Assembly (NCBI GenBank): GCA_003021785.1 | Contig: PXQU01000013.1 | Span: 124,001-188,000, forward strand | Direction: 5' to 3' | Length of the DNA: 64,000 nucleotides | Source: Halobacteriales archaeon QH_7_65_31 | Lineage (GTDB): Archaea; Halobacteriota; Halobacteria; Halobacteriales; Haloarculaceae | Part shown: piece by piece, positions 1 through 7,339 of the stretch | Position numbering within the stretch: the stretch's first letter is position 1 | Layout: every line of letters begins with the position of its first letter | Notes under the pieces: model-generated | Databases searched by the model: none | What the model was told of the DNA's origin: nothing | Seen by the model: the letters and a program-made list of their open reading frames with translations, nothing else | Translations under genes and position numbers: made by a program

Positions 1-187
1 TCTCGCCACGGGGCAATTTTCCGACGACCAGCTCGTCGACGCAGACCTACAGAGCCGGTTCGGTGTCGATGCGGTGACGTTCGAGGAGTTCGTCGTCAAC
101 TATTCCCCGGGACGGCTGTTCGAGGAGCTGTTCGCGGGTGAGATGAACCGCAACACGGCAGGGGTCAAGGCCCTGTCGGGGGAGTAG
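1..187 (+). CDS. Hypothetical protein, 3' part of a viral gene
   Basis: An open frame enters from the left edge (first full codon at position 2) and stops with TAG at 185-187, giving 61 residues and ending ...KALSGE. The fragment is acidic, with a short aromatic stretch (NYSPGRLFEELF). The packaging ATPase begins at the next base, so the two are surely co-transcribed. I do not recognise the family from this fragment. Its place just before the ATPase suggests a virion or assembly protein, which is inference only. Confidence 0.6.
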   Translation, partial: LATGQFSDDQLVDADLQSRFGVDAVTFEEFVVNYSPGRLFEELFAGEMNRNTAGVKALSGE

Positions 188-1018
188 ATGCATCTACTCG
201 TCGCCGGTGCTGCGGGCTGGGGGAAGGGATATCTCGCCCAGATCCTCGTCTACAATAACATGATCGGCGAGACGTTCGACGCGGTCATCGTCCTCGACAC
301 GTCTAACGAGTTCCGTGGGTTGGTGTCGTCTGAACACGGGCCTGCTCCGGCGACACACTGGGCGGTAACAGAACGAGAGGCGACGGCGTGGGACCGGCAG
401 GACTGGCAGGCGCTCATTGGCTCGAACCGGAACCTCGTCCTGCAGCGGGGCGTCGCAAAGGGAGACGAGTGGCAAGAGGCCGCTGCTGAAATCGTGATGG
501 GAGCGCGGCTCTCCTCGCTTGATGTGCTCGTTACCATCGACGAGGGGCACGGCCTAGCACCGCAGAGCGGTGGATCGTATCCTGAGGAGCTGGAGAAGCT
601 CGTTACCGACGGACGAACCGAGGGAGGTGCAGCGACATCGTCGATGTGGCTCACGCAGCGACTCGCACAGATCGACAAGAACATCACCGAAAACTGCAAC
701 GCGCGGTTCCTCGGTGGGTTTGAGGGCGACAACAGCCTATCATCCGTCGGCGATATCCTGCCGTATCCGAAGGAGATGCACGCGACGGGCGGCCAGCCCG
801 TCAACAGCTCCATTCCCGAGAAGCTGCTCACTGACGGCGAGGCGATCAGCGTACGGAAGTGGACAGAGCCGGATGAGGACGGTGAACCACAGACGGTTAA
901 TTCGGAGTGGATTTACACCGATGAGACGGGCAAGCTCGCGCGGAAACAGTCGAACGACTACACTGCTGTCTGTGATCACGTCGGCGCATCGGGAAAGCGA
1001 ATCGACGTGGGGATCTGA
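188..1018 (+). CDS. Viral genome-packaging ATPase (A32/PRD1 P9 type)
   Basis: A 276-aa P-loop ATPase. The Walker A loop is GAAGWGKG (residues 7-14), right at the N terminus. Walker B is VLVTIDEG with D118-E119. A polar motif near WLTQRLAQ could be the sensor segment. Small single-domain ATPases of this kind power DNA entry into preformed capsids of internal-membrane viruses such as SH1, SNJ1 and PRD1. The start ATG follows the previous stop directly. The membrane and capsid genes follow within 600 bp, which supports the role. A HerA/FtsK-type ATPase of a plasmid would be the alternative, but the neighbours argue for packaging. Confidence 0.82.
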   Translation: MHLLVAGAAGWGKGYLAQILVYNNMIGETFDAVIVLDTSNEFRGLVSSEHGPAPATHWAVTEREATAWDRQDWQALIGSNRNLVLQRGVAKGDEWQEAAAEIVMGARLSSLDVLVTIDEGHGLAPQSGGSYPEELEKLVTDGRTEGGAATSSMWLTQRLAQIDKNITENCNARFLGGFEGDNSLSSVGDILPYPKEMHATGGQPVNSSIPEKLLTDGEAISVRKWTEPDEDGEPQTVNSEWIYTDETGKLARKQSNDYTAVCDHVGASGKRIDVGI

Positions 1019-1020
1019 CG

Positions 1021-1182
1021 ATGGCCCGACCCAGTGAGAGCGTGACGGCATACGGGGGGAAAGCTGACCGGTTCCGTGAGGTAGCAGCGGTGATCGAGGA
1101 GCAACGCGGCTACGAGCCGAGTAACAGCGAGGTCCTCTCGGTCTTGCTAGGCGAGTTCGACGCGGATTCATATCGTCGGTGA
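1021..1182 (+). CDS. Small hypothetical viral protein, 53 aa
   Basis: An ATG at 1021 sits 2 nt after the ATPase stop and opens a 53-residue frame ending with TGA at 1180-1182. It starts MARPSESVTAYGGK, has a charged helical middle (RFREVAAVIEEQRG) and ends ADSYRR. The central part, with PSNSEVLSVLL, looks like a short helix-turn-helix or ribbon-helix-helix-sized protein, but no motif is conclusive. The tight spacing and intact frame make it a likely gene. The 91 nt after it, before the next gene, hold a TATA-like patch near 1240 but no further frame. Confidence 0.5.
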   Translation: MARPSESVTAYGGKADRFREVAAVIEEQRGYEPSNSEVLSVLLGEFDADSYRR

Positions 1183-1273
1183 TACGTCCAGTGAGTCCCG
1201 GCGGGTCCCGCTGAGACTCCGCAGAAACCTGCTTCGCGGCTTATGAACGGCATACTCCTACTCGTAGGTGTAG

Positions 1274-1615
1274 ATGGAGGCAACAGCCTACTTCGATAAG
1301 TTCGCAGACGAACAGTTCGCGAAAGATTCAGCCGGCGCTCTCGGCGGACTTCTAGCAGCGGAACTCATCGCAACGGGTATCGGTGGAATGACTGTCCCCG
1401 GCATCGGGTACACCATCCCCCGTAATTCCGGTATTGATCAGGCAGTCGGTGGCGCGTCGGTCATCGTCGGGTCTGAAGCCGCCCCGATCAAGGGCCGGAT
1501 GAAGCGACACGCGCAGGTCGGTGGCGCAATCGCGATAGGACACGGAATCGCCGAACGGTTCGGTGTCGTCGACCAGCTGAACACAGCCGTCGCCGGCGCG
1601 GCGGGAGGTAACTAA
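1274..1615 (+). CDS. Small virion membrane protein (VP12-like position)
   Basis: A 113-aa protein with a short charged N terminus and two long glycine/alanine/isoleucine-rich hydrophobic segments (about residues 20-50 and 55-70). A third weakly hydrophobic stretch covers about 82-95, and the tail is glycine-rich. In SH1-like viruses a small membrane protein lies between the ATPase and the two capsid genes. This gene has exactly that place and size, so it is probably an inner-membrane virion protein. The next gene starts 2 nt downstream. Identification rests on position and hydrophobicity, not on a sequence motif. Confidence 0.65.
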   Translation: MEATAYFDKFADEQFAKDSAGALGGLLAAELIATGIGGMTVPGIGYTIPRNSGIDQAVGGASVIVGSEAAPIKGRMKRHAQVGGAIAIGHGIAERFGVVDQLNTAVAGAAGGN

Positions 1616-1617
1616 CG

Positions 1618-2148
1618 ATGGTGAGTCTATTCGCCTCGATGGGCGCGGTGTCCGATGAGGACGTCATCACGACCTATCAAAATGCTCCCAGCGTCGCGCT
1701 CAAGCCGACGCCGATGCTGGAGATCAGCCCAGAGCGGGGCCAGTTCTACCGCTTCCACAACGTGACGTGGAACGGCCACACCGGTCTGCCGGTGTACATG
1801 GACCTGAACGCGGCGGACGGGTCGGACCTGCCGACCACGACCCTCGTCGTGTTCGAGTTCCAGTCCTCGAACGGAGACGACTACCACCGTGTTGCGGTTC
1901 CGCTCAAGCGGATCAACTTCTTCAACAAGTACGGTGTTGAGGAGCAGTCCGATCAGGACCGACGTCACAATGCGCTCATCCCGCTGAAGTATCCCGAAGC
2001 GAGCGCGCAGAGTGGCCTTCGAGACCATCTCGACGTTCGGGACGTGGACTCGTTCACGGTCTCGATCATTTCATCGAAGGCAGTCGACTGGGATCAGTCG
2101 GAGTTCCTGTTCGAGGACGACGCCGTCGATCAGTACTCCCGCGAGTAA
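1618..2148 (+). CDS. Small major capsid protein (VP7-like)
   Basis: A 176-aa soluble, beta-rich-looking protein without a signal or membrane helix. Its length is close to that of SH1 VP7, and it is followed at once by a 236-aa protein the size of VP4. The paired small/large single-barrel capsid proteins form the T=28 shells of these viruses. A good ribosome binding site (GGAGGT) lies about 10 nt before the ATG. Residues such as FYRFHNVTWNGHTGLPVYMD suggest beta strands. The call rests on size, order and neighbours. A structure prediction showing a single vertical jelly roll would confirm it. Confidence 0.75.
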   Translation: MVSLFASMGAVSDEDVITTYQNAPSVALKPTPMLEISPERGQFYRFHNVTWNGHTGLPVYMDLNAADGSDLPTTTLVVFEFQSSNGDDYHRVAVPLKRINFFNKYGVEEQSDQDRRHNALIPLKYPEASAQSGLRDHLDVRDVDSFTVSIISSKAVDWDQSEFLFEDDAVDQYSRE

Positions 2149-2150
2149 CC

Positions 2151-2861
2151 ATGTCGGTGCAAGACACTCTCTCGGAGATGGCGCGCGAACCGCGTCCGCT
2201 CTCTCCGTTCGATGACTTCGAGACCGCTGCCAACGTCCCCGACCGCGTGAGCGATGTGCTCACGCTACAGGCAGATACCGTGCTGGCACTTCGCGACGGC
2301 GCGAGCCTACAGGTGACCATCCCGGCGTACGAGACGTTTGGGACCGACGGAAACGCCGGCAACAGCGAGACGTTCCAGCTCGCACACGACCTCGCCGACA
2401 GCCCGAACGTCCCCTCAGTCGTGCTGTACGAAGACGCGTCACAGGTCGAGCCGGACTCTATCGACACCGACGCCGACAGCATCACGTACACAGCAGAAGC
2501 AGCGAACGCGACGCTGCACGTGTTCTACGTAACGGGGACCGCCGCAACCCTCACACTAGAGAAGCGGCTCCCCGGGGGCAAGACGTCGGCCTCGAAGGAG
2601 CTGAAGACAGTGAACCTCGCACTCGCGAATCGTCGCGACCAGCAGGAGAACCCGATCCGGCTTAGCTTCTCCAGCTGGCTCGAACGATATGTCGCGATGG
2701 ACATGGAGCTGGTCGCTGTCGTGAACGCGCCGTACGAGGTGGCTTTCGAGCCAGTCGACGGTGTTCGGGCGACCAACACGCTGTTCCACACCACAGCAAC
2801 ACAGGGTCAGTCGAACGCTCCCGGCCTGCTCGCGGCCATCCGCGACAATCTGGGTCAGTAG
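2151..2861 (+). CDS. Large major capsid protein (VP4-like)
   Basis: A 236-aa acidic, threonine/valine-rich protein with no membrane segment, 2 nt downstream of the small capsid gene. Size and order match VP4 of SH1/SNJ1-like viruses, which contains a jelly-roll barrel plus an extra domain making the turret tops. The middle (about residues 60-150) is rich in alternating hydrophobic/polar strands. No catalytic motif is visible. The neighbouring ATPase and small capsid gene make this the most likely second capsid component. Confidence 0.75.
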   Translation: MSVQDTLSEMAREPRPLSPFDDFETAANVPDRVSDVLTLQADTVLALRDGASLQVTIPAYETFGTDGNAGNSETFQLAHDLADSPNVPSVVLYEDASQVEPDSIDTDADSITYTAEAANATLHVFYVTGTAATLTLEKRLPGGKTSASKELKTVNLALANRRDQQENPIRLSFSSWLERYVAMDMELVAVVNAPYEVAFEPVDGVRATNTLFHTTATQGQSNAPGLLAAIRDNLGQ

Positions 2862-2873
2862 CGAGGGTCCCAG

Positions 2874-3146
2874 ATGCGAGGCCTTTCTTCGAGCGTCGAC
2901 GGCGATCCGTGGAGCGACAGCACAGACACTCGGCGTTCGACTGCCTCCCTAGCCGGGGGGCAGACGACGTCGGCGACCGAGACAGCCGGGAGCGGCGAGC
3001 GTAACGTGACGGAATCAACACCGTCCGGAGTCGACTCGCTGCTCGCAGAGACCGAGTTCGACCGTCAAGACCTCGAACTCGCGATTGATGCTGTCAGCGC
3101 CATCGCGGTGCTCGTGCTGGCGGTCAACGCGTGGCAGGAATCATGA
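2874..3146 (+). CDS. Small viral protein with C-terminal membrane helix
   Basis: A 90-aa protein. Residues 1-65 are polar and rich in Ser/Thr/Gly/Asp. A hydrophobic helix follows (AVSAIAVLVLAV, about residues 72-85) and a very short tail. This one-helix, tail-anchored layout suits a protein bound to the virion's internal membrane with its polar part facing the capsid. Its stop overlaps the ATG of the next gene (ATGA). No known motif. Confidence 0.6.
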   Translation: MRGLSSSVDGDPWSDSTDTRRSTASLAGGQTTSATETAGSGERNVTESTPSGVDSLLAETEFDRQDLELAIDAVSAIAVLVLAVNAWQES

Positions 3147-3346
3147 AAGAGAAAGCACGAACCAGAGTTCAAATCAGCAAGATGAGCGAGCGGGAGATCG
3201 AGAAAATCTCCGAGCGCGCTCCCGAGGGGGTCGAAATCGGCCCTGATCCTCGGAGGGTGCTGGACAACAGCGTCCGGCAGCCGTCCGATCGGGTGACAGC
3301 ACGCACGACGGACGAAACCGACGACGGAGGTGACGGGAGTGCCTGA
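3143..3346 (+). CDS. Small charged viral protein, 67 aa
   Basis: It starts at the ATG overlapping the previous TGA. The N-terminal half is strongly helical and charged (EKARTRVQ, SEREIEKISERAP) and the C-terminal half is polar. There is no membrane helix. It overlaps the start of the following gene, as is common in this virus-like operon. It could be a DNA-binding or virion scaffold protein, but the sequence does not decide. Confidence 0.5.
   Translation: MKEKARTRVQISKMSEREIEKISERAPEGVEIGPDPRRVLDNSVRQPSDRVTARTTDETDDGGDGSA
3326..3333 (+). promoter_or_regulatory. Strong Shine-Dalgarno site deciding a GTG start
   Basis: GGAGGTGA lies 5 nt before the GTG at 3339. An upstream in-frame GTG at 3330 sits inside this site, so translation most likely begins at 3339. 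The same GGAGGTGA element recurs at 3699-3706 before the next gene. That is notable, because many haloarchaeal chromosomal genes lack such sites. Confidence 0.6.
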
Positions 3347-3719
3347 GGTGTTTCCTCGACCGAGTTCAGGCGCGATTCCATTCAACGAGGTTGTCACTGT
3401 CCAGCTCAACCCCGGCGAGCAGGCGACGGTGACGTTCGAGCCGGTGCAGTCGGTGAGTCGCTTTCAGCTTCCGGTCGTGGCGATCTCGAAGTTCCCTCAG
3501 TCGAGTTACGAGGTACGCGCCGACGGACAGCAGCGGTTCGGTCCTGCGGGTGCTCCCCCGACCGATCCGGATGATATGGCCGCGACGTTCCTGCCGGCGC
3601 TGGAGTTCAGCGACGAGCTCGAGGTGACAGTCTCGAATCTCGCGGCATCATCGACGGCTCGCACGTACATCGTGCAGCCGGTCGGCTGGGAACCGATGGG
3701 AGGTGACAATGGGGCTTGA
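3339..3719 (+). CDS. Viral structural protein, 126 aa, function unknown
   Basis: Start GTG 3339 was chosen because GGAGGTGA lies 5 nt upstream; an earlier GTG at 3330 is inside that site. The protein looks all-beta. Strand-like stretches (EVVTVQLNPGEQATVTFEP, SRFQLPVVAISKF, DELEVTVSNLA, ARTYIVQPVGWEP) alternate with loops, as in a single barrel or Ig-like fold. There is no signal peptide or membrane helix. It lies between the capsid genes and the spike-like gene and has the size of the small penton or vertex proteins in this virus group. That role is inferred from place only. Confidence 0.6.
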   Translation: MPEVFPRPSSGAIPFNEVVTVQLNPGEQATVTFEPVQSVSRFQLPVVAISKFPQSSYEVRADGQQRFGPAGAPPTDPDDMAATFLPALEFSDELEVTVSNLAASSTARTYIVQPVGWEPMGGDNGA

Positions 3720-4122
3720 AACCAACACGGACGTTGAGCAGGTCAGCAACGTCCAGAACGCCGCAGGCGAGCCTGTCCCGCCGGCGAGCGGCGACTACGC
3801 TCACGGCTCCGGCGTGGATGTCACCATCACAGACGGTGCGCTGGAGCTCGATATCGACTGTCCCGACCGACCGGTGCAGGTCGTCCTGCACGCAGACGGG
3901 TTCGACGCAGCAGCGAGCATCTCACTGGAGACCGTCGGCGACGTCGGGAACACTGTCACCAAGCGAGACAAGGCCGATAACAGCGCGTACGCGACGGGCG
4001 ACGGCTCAACGGATATCCTGGTGAAGGCTGCGGTAGCTGCGCCGCAGCTCCGCATCCGCATCCGTGACGACTCCCCGACCGGCACGGAGAACAGCTGCAA
4101 CTACTCGGTGATGGTCGCATGA
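3709..4122 (+). CDS. Viral structural/vertex protein candidate, 137 aa
   Basis: A second all-beta protein that follows the previous gene with an 11-nt overlap. The ATG at 3709 has GGAGG 5 nt upstream, so it is preferred over the GTG at 3703. The sequence alternates strand-like segments (GVDVTITDGALELDID, PVQVVLHADGF, ASISLETVG, PQLRIRIRDDS) and ends NYSVMVA. No membrane helix or catalytic motif. Paired with the preceding beta protein and followed by the spike candidate, it may belong to the vertex complex. Unproven. Confidence 0.6.
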   Translation: MGLETNTDVEQVSNVQNAAGEPVPPASGDYAHGSGVDVTITDGALELDIDCPDRPVQVVLHADGFDAAASISLETVGDVGNTVTKRDKADNSAYATGDGSTDILVKAAVAAPQLRIRIRDDSPTGTENSCNYSVMVA

Positions 4123-4883
4123 CTGACGGAGCAAACGATCCGCCGATCACGGCGGACAAGATCGACAGCGATCCCGGTGGCGACCTTACCGGAGACCTCT
4201 CCGATGACAAAGGATATCTCGTGTACGACTACGCGGCTGAGCACGTTCCGCAGCCGCGACTGGCCGGACCAGCGGCGTCGCTCACCGAGTATCCACTTCC
4301 GGCGTCGGATCTCGATTATATCGACCCGCTCACGGTCGACTCGAACGGTAACCTTGCCGTCGAGCTGGGGAACGGTCTCACGCTGGACTCAAACGGGCGC
4401 ATCTCCGTCCCCGCCGGAGCAATTACCGAGGAGATGCTGGCGTTCGCGGCGGCGACCGAGGAGGAGCTCTCGTCGCACGCGAACGACGAGACGAACCCGC
4501 ACAGCGTGACGACCGACCAGATCGGGGCCGTGACCGACACCGAACTCAGCAATCACGCAGGAGACAACAACGCGCACCATAGCCAGCCGAACAACACGAA
4601 CACAGACAATCTGGCATCAACTGGGCGAATATCCACACCGCACGAGGTGCGTGGCTTCCAGTACAAAGAAGTTGAGCTGACCGGGACCAGTAGTACCAAC
4701 GACAAGCCTCTCAGTTTAGTCTACGCGGATGGGTCTGAAGATAGTTACTCGATTTCGGGTTACGAATCTTTCTGGGTTTATACTCGCGACAGTCCTATAA
4801 TCGATATTACAGGCGATACGTATAATGTCGACGTGACGATGGTGAATAAGATCGTTGCAGCGCCACACTCGCACGGCATCTAA
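4119..4883 (+). CDS. Spike / receptor-binding fibre protein
   Basis: A 254-aa protein. Residues about 60-150 resemble phage fibre shafts: LDSNGRISVPAGAITEEML is followed by two near-repeats of the form L-S-x-H-A-x-x-x-x-x-H (SSHANDETNPHSV and SNHAGDNNAHHS), as in fibre hinge repeats. The C-terminal part (about residues 175-254) is aromatic and beta-rich, the likely host-binding tip. Base use changes at about 4650: the tip region is visibly richer in A/T and in codons such as TTA, AGT and ATA than the shaft. That fits exchange of a tip module by recombination. Its ATG overlaps the previous stop. Confidence 0.7.
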   Translation: MTDGANDPPITADKIDSDPGGDLTGDLSDDKGYLVYDYAAEHVPQPRLAGPAASLTEYPLPASDLDYIDPLTVDSNGNLAVELGNGLTLDSNGRISVPAGAITEEMLAFAAATEEELSSHANDETNPHSVTTDQIGAVTDTELSNHAGDNNAHHSQPNNTNTDNLASTGRISTPHEVRGFQYKEVELTGTSSTNDKPLSLVYADGSEDSYSISGYESFWVYTRDSPIIDITGDTYNVDVTMVNKIVAAPHSHGI

Positions 4884-4884
4884 C

Positions 4885-4950
4885 ATGATAGCACACAATT
4901 CAACCGGCGAACGAGCCGGCACGACAGACGCACAGCGAGGTGACCGATAG
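4885..4950 (+). CDS. Possible 21-aa micro-ORF
   Basis: An ATG 2 nt after the spike stop opens a short polar frame (MIAHNSTGERAG...), whose TAG shares a base with the GTG start of the next gene. It may be a translational coupling leader rather than a functional peptide, or chance. Confidence 0.2.
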   Translation: MIAHNSTGERAGTTDAQRGDR

Positions 4951-5522
4951 TGCTCGATAAGCCACTCGACGCGGGCGGTGGCGGTGGAGTGGCCGATCCC
5001 GACGAGGCTGATCTCGATCCGTGGTCAGACTCCGGTTCCGATCAGGATGAAGAGACGACCACCATCGACACGAGCAACCAGACGTTATCAACGACCGGTC
5101 TCGGCGGCACGGTCAACTCCGGCGACAGTGATCCCGTCGAGATCGACGACAGCAGTGACGACCCGAGCGACTCGTCACCAGCGGGCGGCGCAGGCTCCGA
5201 GGAGGCTGTCGAGCGCTTCGCCGGCTTAGAAGACGAGGCACTCGACGACTCGTCGGAGGAGGAGATCATCGACGTCGGGCAGGAGGCCAGTGACACGCTC
5301 TCGACGGTCAACGCCGAGACCGACCTCTCCCCGACCGAGACGAGCAGCGTCCCAGCCGTCGAAGAAGCTATAGATCAGACCGCTGAGCCGACCCAGCCGA
5401 ACGACGCCGAAGCCGACGAACCGGAGGAGTCGGACGAGCCGACGTCGACGAGCAGCGGGCCGGACCCGGCGCTCGTCGTCGCTGTGCTCGTGGCGGTCGG
5501 ACTGGTGGTGATGCAGCCATGA
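4950..5522 (+). CDS. Acidic stalk protein with C-terminal membrane anchor
   Basis: A 190-aa protein starting at GTG with GAGGTGA about 6 nt upstream. Nearly the whole chain is low-complexity and extremely acidic (Asp/Glu/Ser/Thr/Pro), ending in one hydrophobic helix (ALVVAVLVAVGLVVM, about residues 173-188). This suggests a long extended stalk anchored in the viral membrane by its C terminus. Its stop overlaps the ATG of the next gene, also C-terminally anchored. Likely a virion membrane protein; no enzymatic motif. Confidence 0.65.
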   Translation: MLDKPLDAGGGGGVADPDEADLDPWSDSGSDQDEETTTIDTSNQTLSTTGLGGTVNSGDSDPVEIDDSSDDPSDSSPAGGAGSEEAVERFAGLEDEALDDSSEEEIIDVGQEASDTLSTVNAETDLSPTETSSVPAVEEAIDQTAEPTQPNDAEADEPEESDEPTSTSSGPDPALVVAVLVAVGLVVMQP

Positions 5523-6109
5523 GCGAGTCGACAAAGGGCGGGAATGTCATCCTGCGCTCGGTCGAAGCTCCGGATTCTGTCAGATCTGGGGAATCGTTCA
5601 CCGTTGAGGCAGTCGTCTCTAATGGGGCGCTCGTCATCACTGGATGGGATTCCGATCTCTGCAAGGGGCACGGAGAAGCTGAGGATGGCGGTTACGAGCT
5701 ACAAGTCGTCTTCGAGGGACCAGATGGTCAAACACATACCGACGGTCCAAACTGCCACAGCACCACCACGGACGGCACTCGTGATCTAACCTACACGGCG
5801 ACCTTCACCGCGCCGGACTACGGCGATGAAGCAGCCGTCTCGGCGTATGTCAAGCTACCCAACTCTGGTAAGCGCACTGACGCGATAGAGACACGAGTAG
5901 CGATAACAGACGAAGATCCGTGGGAACCAGAAGATCGTGACACTTCGGGAGGTAACTGGCTTCCGGGTGGCGGCGGTGGCGGTGGTGGCGGCTCGGGAGA
6001 TGGGGGAGGGCCACTCTCACAGATTAACGACATGGTGACGCTCATCATCGTGGTGATGTTGATCGGCGCCGTGATGCAGTCGGGCGTACTCGGAGGTGCG
6101 AGTAGCTAA
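5519..6109 (+). CDS. Ig-like virion surface protein with Gly linker and membrane anchor
   Basis: A 196-aa protein in three parts. Residues about 8-130 look like one beta-sandwich domain (ESFTVEAVVSNG ... LTYTATFTAP ... VSAYVKLPNSG) with two cysteines. A glycine-rich linker of about 20 residues follows, then a hydrophobic helix near 173-190. An exposed Ig-like domain on a flexible linker tethered to the membrane is a plausible attachment or decoration protein. The domain's codon use is a little more A/T-rich than the linker. It has a 1-nt overlap with the next ATG. Confidence 0.6.
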   Translation: MSESTKGGNVILRSVEAPDSVRSGESFTVEAVVSNGALVITGWDSDLCKGHGEAEDGGYELQVVFEGPDGQTHTDGPNCHSTTTDGTRDLTYTATFTAPDYGDEAAVSAYVKLPNSGKRTDAIETRVAITDEDPWEPEDRDTSGGNWLPGGGGGGGGGSGDGGGPLSQINDMVTLIIVVMLIGAVMQSGVLGGASS

Positions 6110-6354
6110 TGGACCCGCTCGGTCTCTCGCTCGTCGAGGCAGTCGGCGGGCCCATTGCGGTGATCGCGCTATTGGCGCTGCTCGACGATCTCCGGAAGAC
6201 GCGTCAGATGTACACGCTCCTGACTGGTCGCGACGACGTGGAGACCGATGACGGGCTGGTTTCGCAGGTCGATGAAAATACGGAGCGCAGCGAGGAGAAC
6301 GAACGGCGCAGCGAGGCGAACAGTCGCGAAATCGGCTACATCAAGAACACATGA
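6109..6354 (+). CDS. Small viral membrane protein with charged coiled tail
   Basis: An 81-aa protein with an N-terminal hydrophobic helix (GPIAVIALLALL, about residues 14-27) followed by a highly charged segment. The tail contains ENTERSEENERRSEANSREI, a probable short coiled coil. Position and layout fit a virion or host-membrane protein. The gene's stop overlaps the next ATG (ATGA). Confidence 0.6.
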   Translation: MDPLGLSLVEAVGGPIAVIALLALLDDLRKTRQMYTLLTGRDDVETDDGLVSQVDENTERSEENERRSEANSREIGYIKNT

Positions 6355-6731
6355 GCAACGACAACAGCAGCGACGAGACGACGAGCATCGTGCAGCGAAT
6401 CAGAACGTGGGCGATGAGATATGCGCCGGACGGCGCTCGCGAGGGAGACACGGCCCGAGGAGGGTTCCTCAGCTACGCCGGCGAATGGCACAGCTTAGCG
6501 GTCGGTCTCGCGGCTGGCTTCGCGGCAGCAGCAACGGGCCGCTGGGAGCTGGCAGCGATCCCGGTCGCGCTCGCGTTCGGCCTCGAAGCGGTCAAGCTGC
6601 CGGGCGCTGACCCATCTGCGCCGGTGGTTGGAGAGGTGAGACGTGAGCCGTGGTACGCACTCGGTGGGGACACCATTGGCGTCGCGGTCGGACTGCTCGT
6701 CGTGGGGACGGGACTTGCGCTCCCGTTATGA
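6351..6731 (+). CDS. Viral integral membrane protein, 126 aa
   Basis: A polar N terminus of about 45 residues, then three hydrophobic segments (about 50-64, 68-82, 104-124) rich in Ala/Gly/Val, ending at the membrane (GTGLALPL). It is the last gene of the tightly overlapping structural operon. No catalytic motif. Possible roles are virion membrane component or lysis factor; the sequence does not distinguish them. Confidence 0.55.
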   Translation: MSNDNSSDETTSIVQRIRTWAMRYAPDGAREGDTARGGFLSYAGEWHSLAVGLAAGFAAAATGRWELAAIPVALAFGLEAVKLPGADPSAPVVGEVRREPWYALGGDTIGVAVGLLVVGTGLALPL

Positions 6732-6771
6732 CTCACGAAGCTATTTTACTGGTTCCTGATAGCGGTACAGT

Positions 6772-6963
6772 GTGGTAAACACACAAGAAGCGAAGAGAGT
6801 GCTACGTGTTGTATTTGCCCTCGTTATTATTTTGTCAGGTATATTTACACTGATAGCAGGGCCACAGACACGTGACACCGGACAGATCGGACTAATAATG
6901 GGTGGTGTCGCGCTACTTATGATTGGTCAGGGTTTACAACTACTGTATCTCTCCGAGAGTTAG
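6772..6963 (+). CDS. Small two-helix membrane protein
   Basis: A 63-aa frame starting at GTG, with two hydrophobic helices (VVFALVIILSGIFTLIAG and IGLIMGGVALLMIGQGLQ). Base composition is more A/T-rich than in the structural operon, and a TATA-like ATTTTACTG lies about 25-30 nt upstream, so it may have its own promoter. Small hairpin-like membrane proteins of viruses can act in exclusion or lysis; that is speculation here. The 76 nt after it separate it from the convergent regulator module. Confidence 0.45.
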   Translation: MVNTQEAKRVLRVVFALVIILSGIFTLIAGPQTRDTGQIGLIMGGVALLMIGQGLQLLYLSES

Positions 6964-7039
6964 GTGAATCTGCCCTCAACGGTCGCGTACTCAACACAGA
7001 CGAGACCATCGCCGGCAGTCTAGAACAGTTACGCCGTAT

Positions 7040-7339
7040 CTAAATCCGCATTCGATACCCCGCATCCGGGTTCGGGCGCGGATACAACCCCGGGTCGTAC
7101 TCGCCCTCCAAGTACACCTCTCCCCAGTACGTCAGCTCGTACCAGTTGTCTCCTTCGTCGAATACTTCGACCGCCACGAGCCCCGCCTGCGCCAGCATCC
7201 TCAGCCGGTCCCTGAGGATTCCCGTACCAACTTCGAACGCCATCGCAAGTAGACGAACGTTCGTCTCGCCCTCGTCGCAGAGGTATTCCAACAGGCGCTC
7301 GTCGAGAGTCGTCTGCCATCGTGCGGTGCGTCGGATCAT
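7040..7339 (-). CDS. PhiH1 repressor-like winged-helix regulator
   Basis: A 99-aa protein opening MIRRTARWQTTLDERLLEYL, the characteristic start of haloviral PhiH1-repressor-like proteins. A winged helix follows (VRLLAMAFEVGTGILRDRL as the helix-turn-helix, LAQAGLVAVEVF as helix-wing) and a tail YLEGEYDPGLYPRP. It likely binds operators in the virus genome to control lysogeny. It is the last gene of the leftward module and overlaps the upstream gene by 4 nt (ATGA). A second related regulator starts the same module. Confidence 0.72.
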   Translation of the reverse strand: MIRRTARWQTTLDERLLEYLCDEGETNVRLLAMAFEVGTGILRDRLRMLAQAGLVAVEVFDEGDNWYELTYWGEVYLEGEYDPGLYPRPNPDAGYRMRI

